This document shows, one piece after another, positions 8,951 through 19,149 of a stretch of DNA of 44,600 bases (position 1 is the stretch's first letter; the number at the start of each line of letters is the position of its first letter). The notes beneath the pieces are model-generated. The model had not been told where the DNA came from. It did not search any database and saw only the letters and a list, made by a program, of their open reading frames with translations. Both the position numbers and the translations under genes were made by a program. Source of the DNA: Dehalococcoidia bacterium (lineage in GTDB: Bacteria; Chloroflexota; Dehalococcoidia; Lucifugimonadales; Lucifugimonadaceae). Location: the NCBI GenBank assembly GCA_002708085.1, contig PAOU01000007.1, positions 52,419 through 97,018 on the forward strand, given 5' to 3'.

Positions 8951-10420
8951 TTACTTTCGTAAATCTTGGAGTTTTTCTTTGATTACTGATTCCGAAATTT
9001 TAGGATCTGCTTTACCTTTAGAAATTTTCATAATCTGACCAACTAAGAATTTTATTACTGTTTCCTTACCAGACAAGTAATCTTTAATAGCATCAGGATT
9101 AACTTTTATAACTTCAGAAGCAATTTCTGAGAGTCCTTCAACATCTTGAATCTTTTTTAAACCTTTTGTTTCAACAATATTTTTAGGGTTTTTTTTAGTT
9201 TTAAACATTTCTAATAGTACTTCTTTTGCTACTGCATTGCTTATTTCTCTTTTTTGGAACATTTCTATTAGTTCACGAAGGTCTTGTGGCGAAATTTCCA
9301 GTTCATTTATGTTTTTAATCTGATTATTATTCATTAGACGTAATACTTCTCCGTTAAGCCAATTTGCTGTTTCTTTACTAAATTCATGTAGTTGATTTTT
9401 AGGAGAATTACTAAATTTCTGAATAACTTTTTCAAAATATTTTGAAATATTCATAGAAGAAGTGAGCAATTTTGAGTCATATTCTGATAAACCATAATCA
9501 TTACAAAATCTATCAGTTTTTTCAGAAGGTAATTCGGGTAAAGTATCTTTTATTGATTTTATCCATTCAAAGTCAAATTTGAAAATCGGGATATCTGGTT
9601 CTGGAAAATACCTATAATCATGAGCATCTTCTTTGGATCTTTGTGAAATACTAATTCCTTTTTCATCATCCCAACCTCTAGTTTCTTGTATAACTCTATT
9701 TCCTGATTCAGTAACCTTTATTTGTCTTTTAGTCTCAAAATCTATAGCTCTAGTTACAGCTTTAATTCGATTCATATTTTTTATTTCTACTCTATCGTTT
9801 AGCACATTGGAGTTTTTAGGTTTGACGCTAATGTTAGCATCACATCTAAAACTACCTTCTTCCATACTTGCAGATCCGATTTCTAAGTATTGAATAATTG
9901 ATTGGAGTTTCGAAATATATGATTCTGTTTCATCAGTAGTTCTTAAATCAGGTTCAGATACAACTTCTAGAAGGGGAACACCAGCTCTATTTACATCCAT
10001 TAATGTAGATTCTTCATTTGGGATAGCATTATGAATTAATTTAGCTACATCTTCTTCCATGTGAACTCTATTAATTCTAATATTTTTACTATCTGAAATT
10101 TTCATATTACCACTAAACGCTATAGGCTGATCAAACTGGGAAATTTGATATCCTTTCATAAGATCAGGATAAGAATAATTTTTTCTGTCAAATTTTGTGA
10201 TATGAGCAATTTCGCAATCTAATGCTAGCCCTAGTTTTATAGCAGATTCTATTGCTGTTTTATTTACTACTGGTAAAGATCCAGGTAATGCTAAACATAC
10301 AGGACATACAAATGTGTTAGGCTCTTGATTTTGGTAGTTATTGGGACAACTACAGAACATCTTACTTTTAGTGTTTAATTGAACATGAATTTCTAAACCT
10401 ATTACTGTGTCATATTCCAA
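8951..10420 (-). CDS. gatB: Asp/Glu-tRNA amidotransferase subunit B
   Basis: 'YDTVIGLEIHVQLNTKSKMFCSC', 'DYRYFPEPDIP', C-terminal YqeY-like domain. Track starts at 10498; TTG at 10420 fits the conserved N-terminus better. Confidence 0.93.
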   Translation of the reverse strand: MEYDTVIGLEIHVQLNTKSKMFCSCPNNYQNQEPNTFVCPVCLALPGSLPVVNKTAIESAIKLGLALDCEIAHITKFDRKNYSYPDLMKGYQISQFDQPIAFSGNMKISDSKNIRINRVHMEEDVAKLIHNAIPNEESTLMDVNRAGVPLLEVVSEPDLRTTDETESYISKLQSIIQYLEIGSASMEEGSFRCDANISVKPKNSNVLNDRVEIKNMNRIKAVTRAIDFETKRQIKVTESGNRVIQETRGWDDEKGISISQRSKEDAHDYRYFPEPDIPIFKFDFEWIKSIKDTLPELPSEKTDRFCNDYGLSEYDSKLLTSSMNISKYFEKVIQKFSNSPKNQLHEFSKETANWLNGEVLRLMNNNQIKNINELEISPQDLRELIEMFQKREISNAVAKEVLLEMFKTKKNPKNIVETKGLKKIQDVEGLSEIASEVIKVNPDAIKDYLSGKETVIKFLVGQIMKISKGKADPKISESVIKEKLQDLRK

Positions 10421-10580
10421 TTTTTTTTCCCCGGATATTAAATATTTGTAATTATTGTATTGTAAACATTTTTGAATAGATAGATTACGAATATACAATA
10501 TATTTTAAATTCATAGGAATTTAATAAACAAATGAAAAATAATGAGTATAATTACAATATAATTTAATTTAGGAGGCATA

Positions 10581-12044
10581 TTGGATAAATCAAATACAAT
10601 TTCTAGAAAATCTAATATTTCGGATAAAGAATATAAGTGGGGATTTAATACTAATGTTGAGACAGATTTAGCTCCTAAAGGTCTTAATGAAGATATTGTA
10701 AGGTTAATTAGTTCGAAAAAAAACGAACCTTCTTGGATGTTAGATTGGAGATTGAAATCTTTTCTACATTGGAAAGAGAAATCTGTTTCATCTGGAGAGC
10801 CTACTTGGCCTAAAATTAATTATCCTGAAATAGATTATCAAGATATTTATTATTATGCAGCACCAGTTACAGAAGATAAGCCTAAATCATTAGATGATGT
10901 GGACCCTGAAATGTTAGAGGCTTTTGAAAAATTAGGTGTTCCACTTCAAGAAAGAGCAAAATTGGCTGGTGTAGCTGTAGATGCTGTTTTTGATAGTGTT
11001 TCTGTTGCCACTACATATGAAAAGCAATTAAAAGAATTAGGCATTATTTTTTGCTCTTTTAGTGAAGCAGTAAAAAATCATCCTGATCTTGTGAAAAAAT
11101 ATTTAGGGAGTGTTGTTCCTTATTCTGATAATTTTTTTGCAACTTTAAATTCTGCAGTTTTTAGTGATGGTTCTTTTGTATATATCCCGCCGGGTGTTAG
11201 ATGTCCTATTGAATTAATGACCTATTTTAGAATTAACACTGAAGGATCTGGTCAATTTGAAAGAACTTTAATTATTGCTGATAAAGATTCTTATGTGAGT
11301 TATTTGGAAGGTTGTACTGCTCCGATTAGAAAAAGCCATCAATTACATGCTGCAGTTGTTGAGTTAGTAGCTCTGGATAATGCTGAGATAAAATATTCTA
11401 CTCTTCAAAATTGGTATCCAGGAACAAAAGAGGGTGTAGGGGGAGTATATAATTTCGTAACAAAGCGTGGAAAATGTTTGGGAAAAAAATCAAAAATATC
11501 TTGGACTCAAGTAGAGACAGGTTCTGCCATTACTTGGAAATATCCTAGTGTATTGTTACAGGGTGATGATTCTATTGGAGAATTCTATTCTGTCGCACTA
11601 ACAAATAATCATCAACAAGCTGATACTGGGACAAAGATGATTCACATAGGTAAGAACACCAAGAGTACGATTGTTGCCAAAGGTATTTCAGCGGGATTTG
11701 GTAATAATACATATAGAGGGCAAGTTAGAGTCCTTCCGTCTGCAGATAATGCTACTAATTTCACACAATGTGATTCTCTTTTAATAGGAGATAAATGTGG
11801 TGCTCATACTGTTCCTTATATTGAGGTAAAAAATCCCACTGCTAGATTAGAGCATGAAGCTTCTACATCTAAGGTAAGTGATGATCAATTATTTTATTTA
11901 ATGCAAAGAGGAATTTCAGAAGAAGATGCTCATCATATGATAATTACAGGGTGGAGCAAGGAAGTTTTTAAGGAACTTCCTTTTGAATTTGCAATGGAAG
12001 CAGGACAATTATTGAAAGTAAGTCTAGAAGGAGCAGTCGGATAA
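10581..12044 (+). CDS. sufB: Fe-S cluster assembly protein SufB
   Basis: '[49 protein letters not shown]'; AGGAGG before TTG start. Confidence 0.95.
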   Translation: MDKSNTISRKSNISDKEYKWGFNTNVETDLAPKGLNEDIVRLISSKKNEPSWMLDWRLKSFLHWKEKSVSSGEPTWPKINYPEIDYQDIYYYAAPVTEDKPKSLDDVDPEMLEAFEKLGVPLQERAKLAGVAVDAVFDSVSVATTYEKQLKELGIIFCSFSEAVKNHPDLVKKYLGSVVPYSDNFFATLNSAVFSDGSFVYIPPGVRCPIELMTYFRINTEGSGQFERTLIIADKDSYVSYLEGCTAPIRKSHQLHAAVVELVALDNAEIKYSTLQNWYPGTKEGVGGVYNFVTKRGKCLGKKSKISWTQVETGSAITWKYPSVLLQGDDSIGEFYSVALTNNHQQADTGTKMIHIGKNTKSTIVAKGISAGFGNNTYRGQVRVLPSADNATNFTQCDSLLIGDKCGAHTVPYIEVKNPTARLEHEASTSKVSDDQLFYLMQRGISEEDAHHMIITGWSKEVFKELPFEFAMEAGQLLKVSLEGAVG

Positions 12045-12045
12045 A

Positions 12046-12786
12046 ATGTTAAAAATTAATAACTTACATGCAGAAATATTAGGTGGAGAAAAAATTCTGA
12101 ATGGAATAAATTTGAATATTAATTCAGGAGAAGTACATGCACTTATGGGTCCTAATGGAAGTGGAAAAAGTACATTGGCAAATGTAATAGCTGGTAGAGA
12201 TACTTATAATGTATCTGATGGAGAAATAATTTTTCAGAACGATGATATTTCTGAATTTTTACCTGATGAAAGATCTAGGAAAGGCATTTTTATGGCATTT
12301 CAATATCCCGCTGAAATTCCTGGTGTTAGGCCATGGCAGTTTTTAAAAGCAGCTGTTGATGCTAAAAGATTAACAGAAGGACAAAAAGAAATGTCTGTAA
12401 GAGAATTTTCTTCATTTTTTGATGAAAAAGCTAAAGAAGTAGGCATAAACTCTAATTTATTAAAAAGATCATTAAATGAAGGCTTTTCAGGTGGTGAGAA
12501 AAAAAGAAATGAAATGCTACAGATGTTAGTTCTTCAACCCAAGTTATGTGTTATGGATGAAACTGATTCAGGATTAGATGTTGATGCTTTAAAAACTGTT
12601 GCTCAAGCAGTTAATGGATTAACTGATTCTAATAGATCTTTTTTGATTGTTACTCATTATCAGAGATTACTTGATTACATAAAACCAGATTTTGTTCATA
12701 TTCTTGTAAATGGGAAAATAGTTAATTCAGGTGACTATGAATTAGCATTAGAAATAGAAAAATCAGGATATGAAACTTACCTATGA
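12046..12786 (+). CDS. sufC: Fe-S assembly ATPase SufC
   Basis: 'ALMGPNGSGKSTLANVIAG', 'FSGGEKKRNEMLQML', 'DETDSGLDVDAL'. Confidence 0.95.
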   Translation: MLKINNLHAEILGGEKILNGINLNINSGEVHALMGPNGSGKSTLANVIAGRDTYNVSDGEIIFQNDDISEFLPDERSRKGIFMAFQYPAEIPGVRPWQFLKAAVDAKRLTEGQKEMSVREFSSFFDEKAKEVGINSNLLKRSLNEGFSGGEKKRNEMLQMLVLQPKLCVMDETDSGLDVDALKTVAQAVNGLTDSNRSFLIVTHYQRLLDYIKPDFVHILVNGKIVNSGDYELALEIEKSGYETYL

Positions 12787-14105
12787 CACTTGATCACTTA
12801 GAAAATTATTTAAAAGTTTTTGAGGAAATTAATAAATCTTCAGTTATTAATGGAAAACCTGATTTACAAAATTACAGAAAGAAAAATTGGGATGAATTCG
12901 TAAAAACAGGCATTCCAGTACAAAGGCGTGGTAATGAAAGATGGAAGTATACTAACTTGAAACCTCTTTTGGATTTATTTCAGACTCCTATTAAAATAAA
13001 TGATGAAGATTTAAAAAAATACTTAGAATCCAATATTCCTGTTTTAGATGATCAAATATTAATTGTCTTAGTTAATGGAATGTTTTCCAAAAATCTCTCA
13101 TCTAATTTTGAAAATATCAAAGGTTTTAATTTAATTACATTAGATGATTCTATTTTTGAGATAGATGAATTTTATAAAAACTCTAAACTTAATCAAGATC
13201 CTTTTATTTCTCTTAATTATGCTTGTTTGAGTGATGTTATTAAAATAAATGTTGAAAAAAATGATTCCGATGCAGTTATTAATGTTGTATATGTTTCTGT
13301 TGGAGATAATTCTAAAAAAACTATAAATAACCCTAGAGTTTTAATATCAGGAGAAAAAGAATCATCCTTTTCTTTAATTGAAACGTATTTAGAAATTTCT
13401 GATTCATCTAATTCTAATTTTAGCAATTGTGTTACAGAGATAATTCTAAAAGAAGATTCTTTGTTAAATCATTATAGAATTTTATTAGAACAGAATGATT
13501 CTTTCCATATTGGAAATACTAGAGTATATCAATCTAAAGGAAGTGAATTTAATTCTATATCTTATTCACGCTCTCCTCAGATTGGTAGCAATGAAATAAA
13601 AGTTCATTTACAAGGTAGTGAAAGTAAATGTACTTTAAATGGTTTATATATTACTACTGGAACTCAACATATGGTAAACGATATTAGCATTAACCATGAA
13701 AAGCCTAATTCAGAAAGTCATCAGTACTTTAAAGGAATTTTATCTGGTAAGTCTAGAGCTATTTTTAGTGGAAAAGTTTTAGTAGAGAAAGATGCCCAGA
13801 AAACTTTTGCGGATCAAAAAGATTTAAACTTGTTACTTTCAAAAGGTGCAGAAATAGACACGAAACCAAGTTTGGAAATTTATGCTGATGACGTTCAATG
13901 TACTCATGGGGCTACTGCTGGACATGTTGATAAAGATACGTTGTTTTATCTCATGTCTAGAGGGTTAGACAAGAAAACTGCAACTGGATTATTGATTAAA
14001 GGTTTTGCTGATGAGATTATAAATAATATTTTATTAGATGAACTTAAATCTTTTGTTCATAATGATTTAGCAAATATTCTTCCAGAATTAAATTTTGAGG
14101 GATAA
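12783..14105 (+). CDS. sufD: Fe-S assembly protein SufD
   Basis: SufBD C-terminal core 'DVQCTHGATAGHVDKDTLFYLMSRGLDKKTATGLLIKGF'; overlaps sufC by 4 bp. Confidence 0.92.
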   Translation: MTLDHLENYLKVFEEINKSSVINGKPDLQNYRKKNWDEFVKTGIPVQRRGNERWKYTNLKPLLDLFQTPIKINDEDLKKYLESNIPVLDDQILIVLVNGMFSKNLSSNFENIKGFNLITLDDSIFEIDEFYKNSKLNQDPFISLNYACLSDVIKINVEKNDSDAVINVVYVSVGDNSKKTINNPRVLISGEKESSFSLIETYLEISDSSNSNFSNCVTEIILKEDSLLNHYRILLEQNDSFHIGNTRVYQSKGSEFNSISYSRSPQIGSNEIKVHLQGSESKCTLNGLYITTGTQHMVNDISINHEKPNSESHQYFKGILSGKSRAIFSGKVLVEKDAQKTFADQKDLNLLLSKGAEIDTKPSLEIYADDVQCTHGATAGHVDKDTLFYLMSRGLDKKTATGLLIKGFADEIINNILLDELKSFVHNDLANILPELNFEG

Positions 14106-14110
14106 TTATT

Positions 14111-15349
14111 TTGAATAAGAATTTAGATCCTAAGAAGATTAAAAAAGATTTTCCAATTTTTGAAAGAACTATTAATGGTTACCCATTAATTTATCTTGAT
14201 AATGCTGCAACTACACAAAAACCTCAGTCTGTAATTGATTCTCTATCTTCTTATTATCAATATTCAAATGCAAATGTATTCAGAGGTGTTCATACTTTAA
14301 GTATAGAGGCTACAGATTTATATGATGAAGCTAGAAAAAAAGTTCAACAGTTTATAAAAGCTAAACATATAGAGGAAATTATTTATACTAGAAATACTTC
14401 TGAAAGTATAAATTTGGTTGCTTACAGTTGGGCTCTAAAAAATCTCAAAAAAGGAGATAAAATGTTCATTTCTCCTTTTGAGCATCATTCAAATTTAGTG
14501 CCTTGGCAGCAAATATGCCGTAAAGTAGGAGCGCAATTATTATATATTCCTTTGAATGATTCAGGAACAATTGATTGTGAAAAATTTTCAACTCAGATAG
14601 ATAAAAATACTAAACTTATATCTGTGACTCATATGTCAAATGTATTAGGTGAAATTAGTCCTATTAAAGATTTAACTGAATTGGCACATAGATTTGGAGC
14701 ATTAATTATGGTTGATGGGGCACAAAGTGTTCCTCATATGTCTATAGATGTACAAGAAATGAATTGTGATTTTCTTGCTTTTTCTTCACATAAAATGTTG
14801 GGCCCTACAGGAATAGGAGTTCTTTATGCAAAAAAAGAAATTTTGGAATCTATGGATCCATTTCTTTTTGGAGGAGACATGATAAGTGAAGTCACTTATG
14901 AAGATGCCAAGTGGAATGATTTACCTTATAAATTTGAAGCTGGTACTCCTAATATAGCTGATGCTATTGCTACAGGAATAGCTATAGATTATTTGCAAGA
15001 CATTGGAATGGAAAATGTTTTTAATCATGAAAAAAGTTTAGTTTCTTATGCATTAGAAAAATTTTCTTCTTTAGAAAATATTGATATTTTGGGTTCTCAA
15101 AATCCATCTTTGAAAGGTGGAGTGATTTCATTCAATCACAAGTTCATTCACCCTCATGATTTAGGTACAGCTTTGGATAGACATGGAATTGCTATACGTA
15201 CAGGTCATCATTGTGCAATGCCATTAATTAGAAGTTTTGGTTTAGTTGCAGCTTCTCGTGCAAGTTTTTATATTTATAATGGTAATGAAGATATTGATAA
15301 ACTAATAAATTCAATATCTGAAATAGAGGATTATTTTAAAAATGAATGA
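14111..15349 (+). CDS. sufS: Cysteine desulfurase SufS
   Basis: 'IYLDNAATTQKPQ', 'SSHKMLGPTGIGVLY', 'IRTGHHCAMPLI'. Confidence 0.95.
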   Translation: MNKNLDPKKIKKDFPIFERTINGYPLIYLDNAATTQKPQSVIDSLSSYYQYSNANVFRGVHTLSIEATDLYDEARKKVQQFIKAKHIEEIIYTRNTSESINLVAYSWALKNLKKGDKMFISPFEHHSNLVPWQQICRKVGAQLLYIPLNDSGTIDCEKFSTQIDKNTKLISVTHMSNVLGEISPIKDLTELAHRFGALIMVDGAQSVPHMSIDVQEMNCDFLAFSSHKMLGPTGIGVLYAKKEILESMDPFLFGGDMISEVTYEDAKWNDLPYKFEAGTPNIADAIATGIAIDYLQDIGMENVFNHEKSLVSYALEKFSSLENIDILGSQNPSLKGGVISFNHKFIHPHDLGTALDRHGIAIRTGHHCAMPLIRSFGLVAASRASFYIYNGNEDIDKLINSISEIEDYFKNE

Positions 15350-15776
15350 ATTTAATGAATTGGATGAAATGTATAGAGAAGTGATTCTTGATCATTATCG
15401 TTCTCCTAGAAACAATCAACCTTTACTTGAACCTACTAAAGAAATTGAGAGTAATAATCCATTTTGTGGAGATGAAATTAAATTACAACTTAAGATACAG
15501 AATGAAATTGTTACTGAAATAGGAATCTCTGGTAGAGGTTGTGCTATTAGCCAGGCATCTGCTTCGTTAATGGGAGAAGCTCTATTAGAGAAGAATATTA
15601 ATGATTCGCTTGAACTATATAGTAGTTTTAGAGAATTATTGACAGGAAATTTATCAGAAGATCAATTAGATAACTTAGGTGATTTATTAGCTCTTGAAGG
15701 TGTGAAAAAATTTCCGATCAGGGTGAAATGCGCTCTTTTATCTTGGTCTGCTTTTAATGATTTGATAGAAGTTTAA
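15342..15776 (+). CDS. sufU: Fe-S scaffold/sulfur acceptor SufU
   Basis: 'YREVILDHYRSPRNN', 'NPFCGDEI', 'GRGCAISQASASLMGEAL'. Confidence 0.92.
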   Translation: MNEFNELDEMYREVILDHYRSPRNNQPLLEPTKEIESNNPFCGDEIKLQLKIQNEIVTEIGISGRGCAISQASASLMGEALLEKNINDSLELYSSFRELLTGNLSEDQLDNLGDLLALEGVKKFPIRVKCALLSWSAFNDLIEV

Positions 15777-15786
15777 CCAAAATCAA

Positions 15787-15834
15787 TGACTCTCCAGGAT
15801 AGGATTCTAACCTATGACTAGCTGATTAACAGTT
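15787..15834 (-). pseudogene. tRNA-Asn(GTT) 3'-half remnant
   Basis: Minus strand AACTGTTAATCAGCTAGTCATAGGTTAGAATCCTATCCTGGAGAGTCA: CTGTTAA anticodon loop, T arm ATAGG-TTAGAAT-CCTAT (5-bp perfect stem), GGAG...TCA end. No acceptor 5' strand (CTCCAGG) or D arm upstream; that sequence is the end of the HpcH CDS. Confidence 0.65.
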
Positions 15835-15837
15835 ATA

Positions 15838-16653
15838 TCAATAAGGTTTTTTGGTAGCTTCATTTCCTTGATTCATAATCTTTTTATCTTTTTTTAATTG
15901 GCTAAAATCTTGATGAATTGCATTTGTTAATAAAGATGAATCACTTCCATGTAGTATGAATCTAGATCCTAGCTCTATAGAAAGCCTTGATAATTCTATA
16001 GTTGCATGATGAATCATTACAGGAATATGATGTTTTTCCGAAATTTTTATAATTTTTTTTAGTGCATTTATATATTTTTGGTGATCGAGTTCATCAGGTA
16101 TCCCCATTGAAGTAGTTAAATCATTTGGGCCAACAAAAACTCCATCCATTGGAGCACTTAATATTAAATCTTCTAAATTTTCTAGTGCAGGTTCACTTTC
16201 AATTCCTAGTATAAAAATTCTGTCTTTGTTCCTTTCATTTAAATATTTTTTAGATTTTTCATTAGGAAATTTTTTTTCATTCATTACTTTTTCTAAATAT
16301 GTTCCCTTTAATGGATTATTATAGGCTCTAGCTGAACACATTTTTACATCCTCAATTTTTTCTGTGTAAGGCACAAGAACTCCATCTGCGCCTGCATCAA
16401 TTGCCATACCTACTAATACAGGATCAGGGTTTGTGATCCTAATGATTGTTGTTATATCTAATGATTTAAACATTTGAGATAATTGGGATATTTGAGCTCT
16501 GTCTCTAGGTGCATGTTCTGCTTCAATGACTACATAATCAAGATCAGATTTAGAAAAACTTGAGCTCCATCTGGTTCCTTCTAATGCCCATATCATTGTT
16601 CCATAAACTTTTCCTCCAGATTGTAATTTTGATTTTAACTCTAATGGTTTCAT
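15838..16653 (-). CDS. HpcH/HpaI-family aldolase
   Basis: 'YVVIEAEHAPRD', 'GMAIDAGADGVLVPYTE', 'GVFVGPNDLTTSMG'. Confidence 0.88.
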   Translation of the reverse strand: MKPLELKSKLQSGGKVYGTMIWALEGTRWSSSFSKSDLDYVVIEAEHAPRDRAQISQLSQMFKSLDITTIIRITNPDPVLVGMAIDAGADGVLVPYTEKIEDVKMCSARAYNNPLKGTYLEKVMNEKKFPNEKSKKYLNERNKDRIFILGIESEPALENLEDLILSAPMDGVFVGPNDLTTSMGIPDELDHQKYINALKKIIKISEKHHIPVMIHHATIELSRLSIELGSRFILHGSDSSLLTNAIHQDFSQLKKDKKIMNQGNEATKKPY

Positions 16654-16723
16654 GGTTCCTGTCTTACTATATTATTTATTTTTTCTAGTAATAATTACTA
16701 TATTAAATTATTTTTTAGTAATA

Positions 16724-17893
16724 TTAATTTTTAGTTTCAATTTTTTGAGTACACATTTTTTCAATTTTTTCTTCCGAAATTTCTATACCTAATCCTGGTT
16801 TTTGGGGAACATCAAGATAACCATTATCAAACTTAAATGGTTGTGTTTCTAAAGTAATATTTTCTCGTAAAGGATTATCAGTTCTATCATATTCCATGCC
16901 GGGTTCTTGTAGGAAATGCTGAGGATTGTCCATCCTAGGAGTATTTGGAATTGTACTTGCTATATGTAAAGATGCAGCAATCATTACAGGTGTTCCCCAA
17001 ACATGAGGTATTGTTTGGATACCCATAGTAGAAGCCATATTTATAATTCTCTTGAATTCTGTAATTCCTCCAACATTAGCTACATCAGGTTGAACTATGT
17101 CATATGCTTGATTAACTAAGAAATCTTTGAATTGAGAAGATGTTCTTAAAGATTCACCCCCTGAAATTGCAATAGGAGAAATCTTTTTTAATTCAGCGTA
17201 TGAATTCCAGTCATAATAATGTAGTGGCTCTTCAAACCACAATATGTTAAATTCGGCTAGTTTTTTTAATAATTTCTTTGCAGTGTATAGATTATATGCT
17301 TGATTCGCATCAACCATTAAATAAATGTCATCTCCTATTGCTTTTCGTATTTCTTTAATTCTTTCTATGTCTGATTCTGGTTTTATGGCCCCTATTTTCA
17401 TTTTCATTCCTTTAAAACCTATTTTTTTGTAGTATTTAGCTTCATCAACTAGGTTTTTGGGAAAATCATTCTCTGAGTAATATAGACCTGTTGCGTAAGT
17501 AAGTATTTTGTCTCTTATTTTTCCACCCAATAATTCAGAAACAGGAAGATTATATGTTTTACCAGTAATGTCCCATAGTGCGATATCTATTGCACTAATA
17601 GCACATCCTCCAATTCCTACTTGTAAAACTGCATTATTTAATGCAAGGTACATCTTTTCCCATAATTTTTCTCTATTTAATGGATTTTCAGAGATAATTT
17701 GAGATTTTAAGGTGCTATGGATGACAGAAATTGTTTCTTGAGTTCCATATCCTTCTCCCCAGCCTTCTATGCCTTCGTCAGTTGAAATTTTAACAAGTAC
17801 AGCAGATCTCTTTGTTGCTTTTCCGTTTGACCACCAAAAAGGTTTTTTCAGTTGGGATTCAATAAGATAAGTTGTTATTTTAGTTATTTTCAT
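16724..17893 (-). CDS. Enolase-superfamily (mandelate racemase/muconate lactonizing-like) enzyme
   Basis: 'GMKMKIGA', 'LMVDANQAYN', 'WFEEPLHYYD', 'ISGGES', 'DIVQPDVANVGGITEF', 'IPHVWGTPV'. Confidence 0.9.
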   Translation of the reverse strand: MKITKITTYLIESQLKKPFWWSNGKATKRSAVLVKISTDEGIEGWGEGYGTQETISVIHSTLKSQIISENPLNREKLWEKMYLALNNAVLQVGIGGCAISAIDIALWDITGKTYNLPVSELLGGKIRDKILTYATGLYYSENDFPKNLVDEAKYYKKIGFKGMKMKIGAIKPESDIERIKEIRKAIGDDIYLMVDANQAYNLYTAKKLLKKLAEFNILWFEEPLHYYDWNSYAELKKISPIAISGGESLRTSSQFKDFLVNQAYDIVQPDVANVGGITEFKRIINMASTMGIQTIPHVWGTPVMIAASLHIASTIPNTPRMDNPQHFLQEPGMEYDRTDNPLRENITLETQPFKFDNGYLDVPQKPGLGIEISEEKIEKMCTQKIETKN

Positions 17894-18003
17894 GCTTTAC
17901 CTAAAACTAATTTATACTGCTTTAAAGTTTTTGTAACTAGTTGATTTTTTTTGAAAATGATAAAATGGAAAAAATTTTATTTATAAAGGAGGTGATGGAC
18001 AAG

Positions 18004-19083
18004 ATGTTTAAAAAAACATTTATAATTTGTTTATCTTTAATAATTTCCTATTCATTTTTGATATGATGTCAAGCAGAAGAAGAATCTGAAACTTCATCAG
18101 CTACTTCAGGTAGCACATTGGATGTAGTTAAAGAAAGAGGAGAACTGAAGTGTGGAGTCAATGATAATTTAACTGGATTCGGGGTTGTAATGCCTGATGG
18201 TTCATTTGAAGGATTTGATATTGATTACTGTAAAGCTATCGCGGCTGCAATTTTGGGAGATTCTAGTAAAGTAGAATATGTCCCATTAACTGCTTCTGCT
18301 AGATTTACAGCTTTAGGTTCAGGAGAAATAGATGTTTTGATTAGAAACACTACTTGGACTGCATCTCGTGATAGGGAATTAGCTCAAGATTTTACAGCTA
18401 CTACATTCTATGATGGTCAAGGCATGATGGTTTATGCTGATAGTGGATATAAGACTATTGAAGATATGTCTGGAGCTACTGTATGTGTTCTTCAAGGAAC
18501 CACTACAGAATTAAATCTTGATGATAGATTTACAAAGTCTGGCATTCCTTACACACCGTTAACATTTGAAACTAATGATCCTTTACAGGCAGCTTTTGAA
18601 GAAAAAAGATGTGATGGTTGGACTACTGATAAATCAGGACTTGCTTCCAAGAGAGCAGAATTTCCTGCATCTGCAGGTGGGCCTGATGCTCTTGTAGTAC
18701 TAGCTGAAACTCTTTCTAAAGAGCCTTTAGGACCACTTACAAGAGATAATGACAGTGAGTTTTATGATGTTGTACAGTGGGTAGTTTTTGGTATGATGCA
18801 AGCAGAAGAAAGTGGGATTAATAGTTCTAATGTTTCTTCAATGGCTGCTAATCCGAAAGACCCTGGTATGGCTAGGTTATTAGGAGTTGGTTTTGATGGT
18901 GGAGAAGTTCAAGATTTCCAATTTGGAATACCTAAAGACTTTATGCAAAAGGTTATATCACAAGTAGGAAATTATGGAGAAGTTTATGATCGGCATCTAG
19001 TTCCTTTGGGACTTACTAGAGAGGGATCATTTAATGCTCTTTGGACCGATGGCGGATTAATTTATGCTCCTCCATTTAGATAA
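18004..19083 (+). CDS. Polar amino-acid ABC transporter substrate-binding lipoprotein, interrupted by in-frame TGA at 18064-18066
   Basis: GGAGGTGATGG then ATG 18004: MFKKTFIICLSLIISYSFLI*CQAEEESETSSATSGSTLDVVKERGELKCGVNDN... in frame with track ORF 18118-19083, which has AapJ/GlnH-type SBP motifs. Confidence 0.8.
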
Positions 19084-19111
19084 ATCTTAAGATTTAAAAC
19101 TACATAAATAT

Positions 19112-19135
19112 TGTGCGTCGGAAACCCGGCGCACA
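19112..19135 (+). terminator. GC-rich intercistronic hairpin between binding protein and permease genes
   Basis: TGTGCGTCGG-AAAC-CCGGCGCACA, 10-bp stem with one T.G wobble, then AT-rich sequence. Confidence 0.7.
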
Positions 19136-19149
19136 TATTGTATTTGTAT

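Noticed and set aside
9633-9893. Opposite-strand or out-of-frame short ORFs in the track (e.g. 2247-2456, 8647-8982, 9633-9893, 13217-13426, 17508-17702, 20567-20770, 22323-22517, 22975-23169, 23752-23979, 26109-26432, 26649-26834, 27097-27402, 32602-32895, 34408-34602, 34697-34906, 35149-35385, 37831-38049, 39503-39739, 40663-40860, 41791-42000)
   Set aside because: They lie wholly or largely opposite, or in another frame of, well-supported genes and show no family motifs.
15787-15880. Intact tRNA at this site
   Set aside because: No D arm or complementary acceptor 5' strand upstream; that sequence encodes the end of the aldolase (NQGNEATKKPY).
18064-18066. TGA as selenocysteine or tryptophan (alternative code)
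   Set aside because: TGA is used as a normal stop in other genes here and Trp is TGG; a Sec or Trp at lipobox -1 makes no functional sense, and I saw no obvious SECIS-like hairpin.
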